A stretch of DNA of 64,000 bases from Neodontobutis hainanensis (Eukaryota; Chordata; Actinopteri; Gobiiformes; Odontobutidae), in assembly GCA_024349245.1 (NCBI GenBank), contig JALDNG010000001.1:2353001-2417000 (forward strand). The letters are read 5' to 3'. Below the pieces are notes generated by a model. It saw nothing but the letters and a program-made list of their open reading frames with translations, searched no databases and was not told where the DNA came from. The position numbers and the translations under genes were made by a program. Positions 48,626 through 61,456 of the stretch are shown here, piece by piece (the stretch's first letter is position 1; each line of letters starts with the position of its first letter).

Positions 48626-50521
48626 CATATACTAATCATTAATTTTTTTTCATTAGTAAAAAATGGCATTATGATGCCATCTATTATTTATTTTAGGTTT
48701 TTTAATAAGTTACTAAGGAACGGTAGAATTTGGCCAATCACATGAGAGCAAACCACATGCTCAAAAAAGGTGCGCTCCAATTGGTCTACACCGGCTTGTG
48801 ATCTGACGTTTTAACAAGTGTAATAACTGCCGATAATATGTATTTTCAGCACTGAAAATGTCTTTTAACACAGCGAAACAGTTCAAAAAATAAAAATATC
48901 AACAGAGAAAAGGGAGGCAACGTAAAAAATAAATAAAAATAAATGCCGTTAATTCAATCACGTAATGTTTAACAAGGCGGAGATAATTGCTGTCCTGACG
49001 CTAAAAGTTGCCCGCTAACCAAATGCTAAGCTAATGCTAAACCTCAGTTTGGTATACTGTAATGGAAAAATTAGTCTGGTTGAATTTTTTTATAGAAGAG
49101 AAGCAGGAGAGGGTCCTAGGCTGCTTTTGGGAGAGAGTATAGTCTGGGACAGGGATGACAACAGAAAATCATTTAGTGCAGCTTTAATTTTCCCATTGTC
49201 AGCTCCATTCTCACTGTGTATCTAATCAGGTGCTTGTGGTAAATAAAACAACCCATCAAAAGTAAATAATCATTTTACTAATCTATCCTCATTACTAACT
49301 ACGGTGCAAAACTAAATTTGCGGCGCCATAAGATGTCAGCGCTATACTTTTCCTGTCGCTCTGATTACTCTCCACAAATGTACCTTTAATGTCATTTCTC
49401 TGCTCAAACACATTAAGACCATTTAGCTTCCCTTTGAGCTCACATGAGGCCCCGTTTCGAAAAGAACGATCCGAAAGTGCTCATGAGACATGCGACCTTT
49501 ATTGAAAAATGACTCCATCGTTTTGTCATTTCACATCGGAGATTGACGCTTCAGTCGTAGCCAGGTAGGTAATAATACGCCGTCACTGGTAATTGCTGAT
49601 ATAGGAGCACTAAGTTGGACAGATACGTGTAAGCTTCTTGATGAGGTTGCCCATTTCAATTAGAAAGCATTAAGTGAAACAAAAAAAAATAATTATCCTT
49701 ATGGGACTCCCTCATAGACAGACCCAAGGAGAATTAATACACTGCACAGACCCATTTAGCAGGGAGTAATTAGCCCCTAATTATCCATTAGTTATTCGAT
49801 TAGTCTTTTATCAGCTAGTCATGGTCAGAAGGCAGGAATGGAGGATAAGTCATCACCTTGGTCGGTAACAGATGTAATTAAACGCGGCGCAGAGGGAGAG
49901 CATGTTGAAGCACATTGAAGGTATTTTGGTCCATTTCGTTCTGGTTGATCAAAAGGAACGATAAATGATAAGCTTCTTTTGAAAAAACACATCCAGAGGT
50001 GGTTTGCGGGAAAGAGCAGTTAAAGCAGATTAATTTTCCTGCCCACACTTTGCCCAGTTGGGTTTTTAAACCTTTTTAAACAAGTTGCAGCTTGAGATGC
50101 CATGAAATAGATCCAAATGAGAGCCATACGGACAGTTTTGCAAGATATATTCAAAAAGCAAATACACAGTAGAAAGTGAGTCAATCGGTTAACTGTCCTT
50201 GTCTATATATGTTTCGTCACAGTGGATGCACGATGGGAGTGAGGGCATTGTTGGTTTTGAGATTCATGTTTGATGTTTTTACACAGTATAATACTTTATA
50301 AGTAAAGACATTGTCTGCAGGCGCACTGCTGCAAAGTCTCATGGGACTGTTACTTTTCAGTATGTCTTAACAGATACTTTCATTTATGACATTAACAATA
50401 ACTATATGCTCTAACCTCATGCTCACAACCAATGCTCTAATCCTAAAATGTTATTTTTTTTTTCAAATGATATGCAGTCACACTGTATTAAAGCTAACTA
50501 CAGTAAATGTAATGTGTAAAG
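48626..50521. other. Non-coding; conserved-element candidate at 49.43-49.95 kb
   Basis: No gene. The 49430-49950 stretch has many ATTA/TAAT homeodomain-type cores (for example GTAATTAGCCCCTAATTATC near 49765) and no repeats or low complexity, as in developmental enhancers. This is a judgement from sequence texture only. Confidence 0.4.
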
Positions 50522-50932
50522 CAGTGGTGGGCAAACAAAGGCCTGGGGGCCAAATGCGCCCCATTGGGATATTTAATCTGGCCCCCCAAGCATTTACTAA
50601 TATTTTATTGATAATTAAACACTGCATATATTTTTCATTTTTCTTCAGTATTCTGCAGTGATCAATTGATTTCACTACAACATGTTCCAAACAGAAACAA
50701 CCTTTCCTCTACTCAGAGCAAGAGATAGTTTTAGAACAAACTTTAAGAGTGGATGTAATACTCTTTACATCCAGCTGTGACAGTGGTGTTGAAGATACAG
50801 GGTTTATTGCACATATTCTTTTCCCCACAGTTCAAACTTTAAGCATAAGTGAGCTCATCATGTTGGCCCGGCCCTCCACAAGAGTCCCATGTTCTCATAT
50901 GACTTTTGGGGAAAAAATATTTTGTACCCCTT
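50522..50932 (+). mobile_element. hAT-type miniature element, about 410 bp
   Basis: It begins CAGTGGTGGGCAAAC and continues with 'ggcctgggggccaaatgcgcccc', the usual start of a widespread non-autonomous hAT family. The right end 'ttggggaaaaaatattttgtacccctt' is a degraded inverted counterpart of the terminus. No clean 8-bp duplication survives. Old copy. Confidence 0.65.
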
Positions 50933-53900
50933 TCTAATTGAAATTACTAAATAAGTTTATTTTGTCCAAAAAAAAAAAAAGAATATAAAAAACAATAATT
51001 TACAACCAAACATAGAAACGAATATTAAAATATGGTGTAAACAACAATTGTTGCTTGACCGAAAAGATGTCGGCTGAAGCTTTTGCTTATTGCGTCAATC
51101 TTTTTTTTTTTTTTATCAAATTTTGGATTATACTAGTACATTTGAAGTATACATAATCAATACACCTACATTTTTTCAAACTTTTCATCACATTTTGATG
51201 ACATTTTGTTGCTTTTAACCTTTGTTTTTACATTTTCGGCACGGTTTCATTCCCTTGCCATCTTTAGCTGCACTTGCAACACATTACAACACAATATAAC
51301 TATATACAGTATGTGTGTGTGCTTGATAAGTTAAAATGCAAAAAGCTTTTCCGGGACAGGCTCAACTTTAGACTCATATGTTGCTGTAGACATTAGGTGT
51401 GCATTAACATCAACCTTTAATGAGCTACCTTGAAGCCAGAAAATGAAAAGCAATATGGATTTTTCCTTTACATTGTTAGCACTAAATTAGCCGCTCATTT
51501 TATTTCCCTGTTCGGGTGGACGTTAAAGCTCTATGTAAAATGTGCTCTTGATGCTCATTGTTCGTCGAATGAAGGGAGCTGTGATTGAGACTGGACATAA
51601 AATTGCCAAATATTCCATGCAAAGACGGGTGATTAGGGGCATATTGTTGCTAGACAAGAGTGCCATTCACAGACCAAGACAAGAATACGCCACAGCAATC
51701 TGCATCTACCATTTATTACACATAATTACATTCTTAAATAAAAACGATTCACCGAACAGTTTTTCCTTGCATAGAGATATTACAATACCAATTTAAAAAA
51801 GGAATTATGAAACAAACTGGTAACAAAAATAAATCTTTCTCATTTTTCCATAATAAAGAACATTATCGTACCCATACATCATAATATACAAATGATAACT
51901 TTGAAACACTTTATACAGCAAAAGGAAACAAGACAAAGCAGGAAGAAGAAAGGGGGGGAATCGATGCTGGTAGAAAAAGGGTTGGATTTGGAAATTCAGG
52001 AAAACAGATTCTGTGACACATAGTAATCTGAGAGCTGCAGTGGATTGGACTCTCATGAGAAAAAGAAACGTGAGCTAAATGGATAATGTGGAATGTGCTT
52101 GGGCATGTTTTCCAACAGCTACTATACGGACGTCGTGTTCAGTGTTCCATCACCTTGGGCATTTTTCGTGTAGTGTACAAGCAGGCAGAATCATAAAACA
52201 TCAGATATGACTTTCTATTTTTTTTTTTTTTTCCTCCCAAAAAATTCCAAGAGAGTGCAAATACAAACAGACAAAGAACACACACAGGCACAGCAGAATT
52301 GACAATCATTCATTTGGATGACAAGAGAACCGCATCCCTCCAAGACAGTGACAGAAAAAAAAAACACTAAAACACATTCACATTTGAAATTCCAGTTTTC
52401 AAGCTCCCGGAGAGAGCAGGACAATTTACGAGTCAAATTTTGTTCCAATGACAAACACATTCAGCGTTCCAGTCCAGAATCCTCGTTGGTAGTGTTGAGT
52501 ACAGAAATACACCAAAAATGAGCACATGCCCACACATTCAGCTGAACAGGAGAGTCGAGTCCCTGTTCTAAAACTGAAACACACAAGTAGAGCTGCCATT
52601 TAGATTACACAACACATTCTCATTTCCAAGGCGTAGTATAGCAACATTAGGTAGATCCTATACCGATGCTTATGTTGTTCATTAGCATTCTATGGAGTGA
52701 TATGGTACAGGTCAGGTTAGGTTGATGGGCATTTCCATTGTCAAATAGAGTTTGAAGCTTCTGAAAAAGTGCACTGCACAAGCTGGTGCAGTATGGTTAC
52801 CAAAACGGAGCTAAGCACTGCAGTCCGTTGACCGTATAAGTATCCACACTTTAAAATGAGGCTTATCTAGCTCTTGCAATAAATAGTCATATTATTTTCC
52901 CAGACTTCAACATCTTACAGAACTTTCCTAAAAAAGTCACTGCATTCTCAGACTACAATGTTATAAACTTAAGCAGAACTTGTGGCATTAAATAGTGAGT
53001 CTTGTAAGAAAGTGTGGCAGCTCTAGATCTAAAATTTAGAAATCTGGGCATAAACTGGACATAAACTCTTTTTCCATCGTTCACTGTATGATTGCACAGC
53101 GATATCTCTGGCCTCTCCTACTCATGTTGATTTTCTTGCTTGTTAACTCAACTATGGACAACACACTGCAGAAGATAACTTTAAATGCAGTCTATGTCAC
53201 ACCTGTTCATGTCACTGATGCCACTCTCAAGCCTATACCAAACTTTGCAATACCACTCACGGGAAGCATATCTTTTTAGTGGACCCCAATCCTTTTGCTT
53301 TTTATCAGTATTAAAGCAACAAAAGCCTTGTGACTTGGTCAATCAATAAAGATTTCACTATATTAGCTGACATATAACTGTAATCATTAAAATATTATTT
53401 ATAATAGGATTAAATAAATATACAAAATAATATATAAAAGTACATGCAACATAAATAAATAAAAAAGTCAAAATAAGAAGCTGTAATATTTACAGTGCAA
53501 AACTGATATAGGAAACATCTCACAAAATTATACTTTATATGGGGCACAATATAGAATTTTAAATAAAAAAGGTGACTGTCCATTTGTAACTGTTCAAGTG
53601 TCTATATTAGCATCAGTAAATGGTCTAGTTATTAACGATACATAGCTATGTTACGCCCTGGAATGAAAAGCTGTTGGATTAAACCATTTGAACCTGTAGG
53701 TTAAACCTTCTATCTAGCTTCCTTGGAGAGAGAAAGTAGGGCAAACACAAGCCCTACCCAGACATTCCAATCCAAAATGGACGTTTTGTTTAAAAATCAA
53801 ATGTATTAGTAGTTAACATCTAGGCCTCCAAAATGAAAAGCTATCGGAATTACATTTGGATTCATATACCTTATAACTTGTATCACATGGTTTTGCTGTG

Positions 53901-56645
53901 ATATGTTTTGTAAGTGACTCAGGCTTGTGAGCATATTAAAAGTTCACATTTACTCTGAAGCATCAATTGATGCACTTTCCAGAGCTGCAGGTAGATCGTG
54001 TCCCGATATGACTGAGCAGGACCGCATTTATAACCGAAATTGAAAGGCGCAGCTGGGTTGCAGACTAAAATCAATTTTCAGTCTCCTTTGCCAAAATCAA
54101 ACTGCTATGCACCCAACAATATTAAAAACAGTCCTCCTTGAAAGTAAATCCTTACCTTGTTCTCAATCAAATGTTTGTACTTGGTCGACAAGCTGCCAGT
54201 TTGATTTGTGTGCACTCAAGATCACCCGGGTTTTCCGAATGAAGACCTTTAAGTGCAGTGTGGCAAGGAATGACAAGTCAGATCTGTAAATGTACTAACC
54301 AGAGGGCCAAGGACAAGACTTGTGTCTATGTGTGATGGTCTTACTCTACTGCACGTTCACACTGATGGGGCAGTTATCATTGTCAAAAGTGCAGCACTAT
54401 CCTCTCTAACCTACTTCGACCACCCACTGGAGTCTACAGTCCTGACCTTGCATCAGCTTGGTCAAACTTGTAAAAGGGTCGCCAAGAGCAACTAGCAATG
54501 CTTGCTAATTATCCAAGCATTCACTCCAAAAGTGAAAAAGAGATGATATCTGGTATGGCATAGAGAGCCTTGGACAACCCATGGCTCCCCAAAGCAGAAA
54601 AATCTACATGAAAGTCCACAATTTTTAATTCTCCTAAAGTCATTTTTACATATGATGGTTGTCAACTTAAAAGATAATATTTAAAGCAAGACTATGTAAC
54701 TTAGTCTCACAAAAATGCTTGAGTAGGCCATTTTTTGCTTGCTTTCAAAATCTCCTACCTTTTAATTTGACATATTAGTCATATGTAGAAATGATAGCAT
54801 GCCATCAGAAAACTGCTTGCTACTCCCCATTGAGTTTCATTTGATATTCAACTTGGGGACTTGTGATCTCCTGAAAAGGAGAATCTCTTTAGGTTAGTAT
54901 CACCCAATTCAAATGTTTAATGGGCCTAGTCATGTATACTTACAAACGGATACATTCACATTGATTTGCTCTGATACAAGCCTCCCAAGTGATTGAATGT
55001 GTGATGTGTCTGAGTAAAAGTCATTGGTACATGGCCTGGAAGAAGTCCGCAGGAATGTTCTCGGATATGCATAGGCCCCCTTTTTTTTCAGTTTTTTTTC
55101 TGAGATGGATTCTGAGAGCTGCTAAAGTGGAAGTGTTCTCTAACGGCGGAGTGAACGAGACAAATCCCTCTTTAACTTAGTGGCTAATTTGGATGCCAAT
55201 CCCTCTAAAGTCCAAAGAGATCATTTCAGGCATCTGTAGTAGACACTTGTGTTTTTTGGCTGCATCCTTTTCCAATGTCAAAATGGTCTTTAGAATTGTC
55301 TTTTTCCTAAAAACAATATAGGCTTTACATACATAGCGTTATGTGCTATCTTGCAGTCGGCTAGCTGCTTCGCCGACTTGTGCAGGTGGCCGTCCACACT
55401 TTGATCACACGGGAAAGCCAACTTTTCCCCAAATTGTCTCCCCAACAAGACGGATCTTTTACAAAAAAAAAAAAAAAAAGAAAAAGTTTGAGTCAATTGT
55501 GCAACAGTTTGTGGCTTAAGAGCAAAATCCCAGAGAGGAAAAACACCTTTAGGCGCCTTCTAGCATCACTTGATTCTCAGCTGACATTCCAGGAGATGAA
55601 TAGTCTATCCCAGAGTAGATTAGTTAGCCTTATCCAGTGGTGCCTCTCAACGGATGATGTTCATAAAGCGACGCCAGCCCTCCGGATGACCTCAATCAGT
55701 CAGCCCAGCACATCAGTGCGTCACACTCCCCGTCTTCAAGTCGTCAAGAAATCCAATCTTGCGCTCCGTTCAAAACGACGCATCGAACCGGAAGGATTTA
55801 TAAATGGGTCCAGTTGGAGGAAGTGACAGGGGTCGGATGAAACATTGTCAAATTAATAACAACTCTGGTGTGTAAGACAATAAAGGGCTGCGGAAGGGAG
55901 CAAAAGGCAGGATTGTTTGGGAGAACCTGTAAGATGATGAAGTTAAGGGTTGGTTCTTCTAATTATAGTATGAGCTAAGGCCCCCGTCATCAATGCATTT
56001 GAGGTCTGTCTTCTCACTATGTCGACACATCTGGTTTTCTAATGGGTCCTTTTGAGTCAGCACAAAACTACACTGGTTTCTGTTTACTTTTACTACCTTT
56101 ATCATTTTGACCTCCACAGACTTTTGAATACATCCCGATAAATGTGATCCATCACCAAATCCATTCTAAGGATACATTTAGCGCATTCACATATTGCACT
56201 AAAGCTAACCATTAGATCTGATCACTCATTCTGGAGGATCTGAAGGAGGCTTAAGTGAATAAACGGCATAATCAATGCCTTTTTCAAACTAAATATACAA
56301 CATTTGGTGTAGTTTCCAATCTGTGAGGCAAGAACTTCAAGAACATGGCTGACATTTTGGAAAGCAGTCCATTGATAAAGAACAGAAGGACGGTCAGAAT
56401 ACAGAGCTGCCAAGTGGTTCCACAAGTCGGGACAAGATGTTTTTTGTGGTCCACATGTCAATTGTAAAAAAAACTGTTGTGAGGTTTTGTCTTGTTCATC
56501 CAGAATCCAAAGGTTACAAATGTTCCATCCAACTTCCTTGATCCGTTCATTGTCTTGAATCTCCAATCCATTCCACTGTTGTTGCTCCAAGATTCGATGC
56601 ATCTCCTTCTCCAACATACCCTTCCTGAACCTCTCTCCAACTTCC
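50933..56645. other. klf7: Non-coding; probably includes the long KLF7 3' UTR on the minus strand
   Basis: Downstream of the KLF7 stop on its own strand. KLF7 in mammals has a 3' UTR of several kilobases, so the right-hand part is likely transcribed. Several AATAAA signals exist on the minus strand (for example near 51713), but the used one cannot be chosen. The plus-strand frames at 53.09-53.28 and 55.38-55.83 kb are not supported as genes. Confidence 0.45.
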
Positions 56646-59600
56646 TCAAATGTGCCTCTTCATGTGTAGCGCCAAGTGATCCGACCTCGAGAAACACCTG
56701 CAAGAGACGAAATGGACGGAGAAAAAAAGAAACAGCTTGTTAGCATGGAATAAAAAGTAGTTTGTTTTGTCGATTGTGCTAAATGTTGCTCTTAGCTAGT
56801 GAGTGCTGAGCCCCTAATGCACACGCAATTAGTATATGTGTAACTAATTCATAATCAGCAGTTTCAGCGGCGCTCTTAATGACTTCAGCTGCGGCATGAA
56901 TAACCAGAAAGCCCCGCAGATGGATCTGTTCAAACGACGCAAAAAAGGGGAGGGGTAGTAGCTTGCAAAACATGTGCTGGAAAACGATAGTTAAATTAGA
57001 TGAATGGGAGGCTGTTGCAGAATTGCTGGGGCATAGCAGGCAGAGGGAAAAGGGAAATGGTTTTGGATTGTCCTCTTTTATGGAGATGTTTTATAAATGT
57101 TTGGTTTTGTAATGATTGCCATAAATTGACGTAATGCATGTTCTTTCACTGGTGTTTTTGTTTATGCGGTGCGTGCTTACATACAGATGCAGTGATTATA
57201 TTAATCATAGTGCCTCATCTGTATTCTCAGTCCTACTAGGAACAGATATTAAGAAACATGAATGTCTACGTATTGTAATAGGAAAGAAAGGTCAAGGTAA
57301 GTTGAACTACTTCTTTTAGGACAGTATTTTATTTAAATTTTTTTTTAACATTTATAACATTGGAGAAGATGTTCAAGCTCTCGGTCGGAGATGGCACTGA
57401 ATAAAATGTTTGTAGATCACCATTTTAAAATGCTAACAGACTGAATCTTCTGGTCGTCCTAAGTTACCCATAGATTGATTTCTTTAGTTTTGAAGTTTTA
57501 ATGAAGCTGTACTTTTATATGACTTGCAATGGTCTTGGCCAAATAAAAATGGCAGTTTTTGATTAAAGGGTTCTTTCTTTAAGTACTTCCCCTGTCGCCA
57601 TAATAGGAGCTCTTAATTCATAAGGAAATAAGCAAATGCATTCCTCGGAACCCTGGTGCCACATTACAGCACATACATTTACCTCAAACCAAGCACAGAT
57701 TGTGTTTTAATGTTTAATGTGTTCTAGTTGTAGTCCAATTTAACAATGTTGTAGTTTTTATGACCGCCATAAGTCAGAGTAACATTTGCTATTGCCTGGG
57801 GTTACTGCAGATTCTCCAAGTATAGTGGTCTTCTCATCAAGTACACCCACTATTTTCTTCTTGACCATTTAACATTTTGCATGGGTTATTTTACAGAAGG
57901 TCTAATTCTTTTGTGACAATTTTATTTTTATTATAAAGGCAGGGTAGCAACAAATTATTTAACTACAGCCAACAATTCCATTCTTTGGCAGAAAAGGTCA
58001 TAAAAAGTAACCAAGATGCAAAAACTTTTCTTCATCTTTTATTTCGTCAGTCTCCTGTTCGAGTATATCCACACTAACAGCATTAAAACAAAAGTCATGC
58101 TTTTTAAAGTTTAGACATATTAGTATTGACTGTTTGTTGAATCATATCATCACATTGAGTTTTGGAATGGCAATAGAACCATTCCCAGGCAAAGTTGTAG
58201 CTGCTGACTCAAATTACAGCCTAAAACCCAAAATGAGGTTTTAAATATGTCTTGGTGGCTTAAATCTGATTGTTTCACCACAGCAAAGCCCGTGGGTCCC
58301 ATTGTCCCGATCACTTTATACATGCAGGCCCTGGAGCGGCAACACATCATTAGTCTTGTTTTAATGGTAATTTGCTAATGCTCTTAACGACAAGCAATCT
58401 GCCTCACATCCCTTTCAATAAAAGGCGATATTCAGCAGCAGATTTTACACTGTGTTTAAGCAATCGCAGTAAGCCAAAGGAAGTCAGAAATCCTGTCGCA
58501 GCTGTGCAACTGGTGATGTATTTTTTTGGGTTATTTTTTTATTATTATTTGACATGGCTTCCACTGAGACCTGAGCGACTGTCGAAGATGTCGACATGAA
58601 TCAGTGTTTTGGCCAAAAAGGGGGGTTAACACAGTGACGAGCCACCAGTCATCTGTCTTACTGTCACACCTGCAAGTATATGAGTGTGTGTGTGTGTTTG
58701 CATGTGGGATTAGCCATCAGGAGTTTTTTTTGTGTGTGCCGGAGACAGATGGTAAAGTATGAGTCACGACTCCGGGGCACGACACCAGCTGGCACACCGT
58801 AACCCCCTCCTTCTAAACCCCCCTCCCAGTCTTCCATCTTCCACACTCTTCCCTCTTGTCTTCACCGTTTCCTTCATCTCAGCGGGGTGCGAAGACTCGG
58901 GGTGGTGAGTTTTTTTTTTGTGTTTCTCCGCCTGGCGACACATGACAGAGGTTGGGGCCTGAATTAGCCAGAAGGAGAGTTGGGGTGGTGGTGGGGGGTC
59001 TCCGAGTGGAACCAGTGGAGGGGGTTACAGTATTTACAGTCTGCCCAGCTGAGGCCTGATTAAGACGACACATATGTAATGGTGCAACAATGACCGGTGG
59101 GGACGCCCATTCACTCTCAAAGGACCTCGGGGATGGCGACCTGGGAATTCTTTTTTTTTTGTCCTCTTAGAATGAACCTATGCATCATTCAAGAAGAAGG
59201 CATAAATTCAATAATGGCCGCCGACTTAAATGGCAAATTAAAGGAGATTCAATCTGTCTTAAATACACATCCATATGGCAAGGTGCTTCATTTTTTATTA
59301 GGTCGAGATGGGACAGGAAATAGGGAAGCTATAATTTGCAATAGTCATTTTGTTTGTCACCGCATAGCAACAGGAAAAGAAAATCCCACCTGGGTCCCTG
59401 AACGCAGCAGAAGCTATTGCCGTGCAGTCCCTGAAGCGTTCTCTCAGAAATCAACTGTAATTAAAACACTGATAATGATTTCTATGTCCGCCAATCTTTT
59501 TTTTTCGATCAAGTTGATAACTGTCACAGAATGCTTGATGGTTTTAAAGTGAGGCCCTGCAAATTAACATCCAGGGAGAATTAAAATACAACGCCAGGTG

Positions 59601-61456
59601 AGTAATTACAAGGACGGGTCAGGGATAAATTACACCAGATCAACTGTTTAATGGGATGGAGCTATTGCCATTCCTCTTGGTTTTAATTACATGGTAAACA
59701 GGAGAGAGAAACGGCGTGGAAGAAATGGAAGAAGTTTGCTCAGATTTCGAAGCCAGTGTGAAGCTGAAGGACGTTGGGCGGTCAGGTCATGAGGGATCAA
59801 AGCAGGAATTATGGGGGGGTTAAAGGATAGGCTGTGCAATCACTGCAGCAGCATTTTGGATGATAGGGGAAAATACTGTTTGCTTCCAAGTAAAGTGGAA
59901 CTATTGACTAATATTTTAGGGAAAATGAGCTACGTTTCTTGGTGATGTGCAAAAGAATGTCTTGGTTTTTAACTTTTTAATGTTTTTCTCAACTTTGTAT
60001 AAATTCTGAGCATATTTGGATTGTATCTCATAGAAAATGTTTGTCAATGTTCAGCTTTTGCTAAATATGTGAATAATCTCAGTTAAGGAGAAATTAATTG
60101 CATATCCAAGTTCAGCTTTTTTTTTCTTTGTACACATTTTTGAGATCCGTGTCCTAGTTTTAAGAAAATGCTTTTTTTACCTGGCAAAACAAACCAGAAT
60201 ATTATGCCTAGTGCAAACATAGTGAATTTCCCACAAAATTATTCAAGAATCTGTTTAATCTCAATGCTAGCCAAACAAAAATTGCGCTGGAAGAACAAAT
60301 GTAACTTAGAAAGTCACTTGGCCGAACAGTTTTCCACACAACTGCATAATTTGTCCTATATTATGCTACTCTTAAGCTTAAGCCAGTCTCAGTCATTGTG
60401 CTGGTGTCTACCCTCTTCTCACAAACCTCTTATCTATCGCTACACTACAGCCTCTGACAGATGTTAAGTGCTTTCTTCACCCTTTTTATTCTCCTTGTGC
60501 ATTGTGGCAATCACATCAGTCAAAGGCCAGGACACGTTTAATAGGCCATTGTTTGTTCCTCACGTCTACCGTTGCTTGAAATGTGGCAAAAAAATGATTT
60601 ATAACCAACTTTTCCTTGTGGTGTTATTTGTCTTTTAACATAGTTTCAAGCATTCAGTGACTTCTTAATATAGCAGTTACCTGGGGTAGCCCAAATGCGC
60701 GTACACTGCAACTAAAGCAGCTTAATATCAAACCACTCACTATTTTCTCTACCCACTGACAATGAGCACTTTGACTAATTCAATATAAACATAAGACTAG
60801 ATTTGTTGTTCTTTGGATCTGTTTATTAAAGGCAGTTATGTAGCCTTAAAGCTTTATCCATAATAAAATGGCTTCTGTAAACTTAATATTCCATATATGT
60901 AATGCTTGGCGGCCTCGGCGGACTGTGAACCCTTGTTACAGCCTTCTTCTGATGCAAAAGCTGCTTCAGAATCAAGGCCACGCTTAAAGATGCGAGGCAT
61001 TGCACTATTAATATGCTGCGCAGGACCCAGTGTGGGCACGGAGCTGTACCCTTTTGGATTTCAAATAAAAGTCTGTTGGAACAGGTTGGGCGCTTTGCTT
61101 GTGTTGCACAGAAGCGTGCACATTTGTAATCCTGCCAGCGCACTTTTCAAACTGGGTCAGTACCAGCACATATGGGCCATGTTTGCAGCATCTTTCCCTT
61201 TAGTCAAACCAGACTATGTACAAAACAATGAGGAAAACAAAGAGCCTGCTGCGACAGTGGAAGTACTTCAAATAATTCTCGGAAAACTGAGTGAGAAAAA
61301 AACAAAACATTTAAGGGTGTGTTTTGACAGACCTGTCACAGTGGTTGCACTTAAAAGGCTTGGCGCCGGTGTGCTTGCGGTAGTGCCTCGTCAGCTCGTC
61401 GCTCCGGGCGAATCGCCACTCACAGCCCTCCCACGAGCACTTGTACGGCTTCTCAC
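56646..61456 (-). CDS. klf7: Krueppel-like factor 7, last two coding exons (partial)
   Basis: The minus-strand exons are 61456-61333 (124 bases) and 56697-56646, joined in phase 2 by a GT-AG intron of 4.6 kb, with stop TGA 56648-56646. The first begins at the GEKPYKC linker and encodes all of C2H2 finger 2 (CSWEGCEWRFARSDELTRHY, then RKH) and the start of finger 3 (TGAKPFKCNHCDR). The second completes finger 3 (CFSRSDHLALHMKRHI) and ends the protein right there. KLFs bind GC/CACCC boxes; KLF7 is a nuclear activator important in neuronal differentiation. The Tyr in LTRHY, the Asn in KCNHC and the final Ile point to KLF7; as I recall, KLF6 has Phe, Ser and Leu there. Finger 1 and the N-terminal activation region should lie to the right of the window. 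Confidence 0.93.
56698..61332 (-). other. klf7: Last KLF7 intron
   Basis: A 4.6-kb intron with donor GTCTGT and acceptor CTCTTGCAG. It has no recognised transposon. Balanced-composition stretches at 58.4-58.6, 59.04-59.12 and 59.17-59.70 kb may be conserved intronic enhancers (inference only). There is a CA/TG-rich patch near 58682-58700. Confidence 0.8.

Noticed and set aside
53088..53279. 63-codon frame with a signal-peptide-like N-terminus
   Set aside because: One hydrophobic stretch in AT-rich DNA is common by chance. No conserved cysteines, promoter or intron structure. It lies antisense within the likely KLF7 3' region.
55380..55826. 148-codon plus-strand frame, basic and serine-rich
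   Set aside because: It contains a poly-A-derived Lys run, has no recognised domain and no splice context, and lies in the probable KLF7 3' UTR on the other strand.
56222..56617. 131-codon minus-strand frame next to the KLF7 stop
   Set aside because: It starts inside the KLF7 3' UTR just after the true stop. No domain, and a separate start is not supported.
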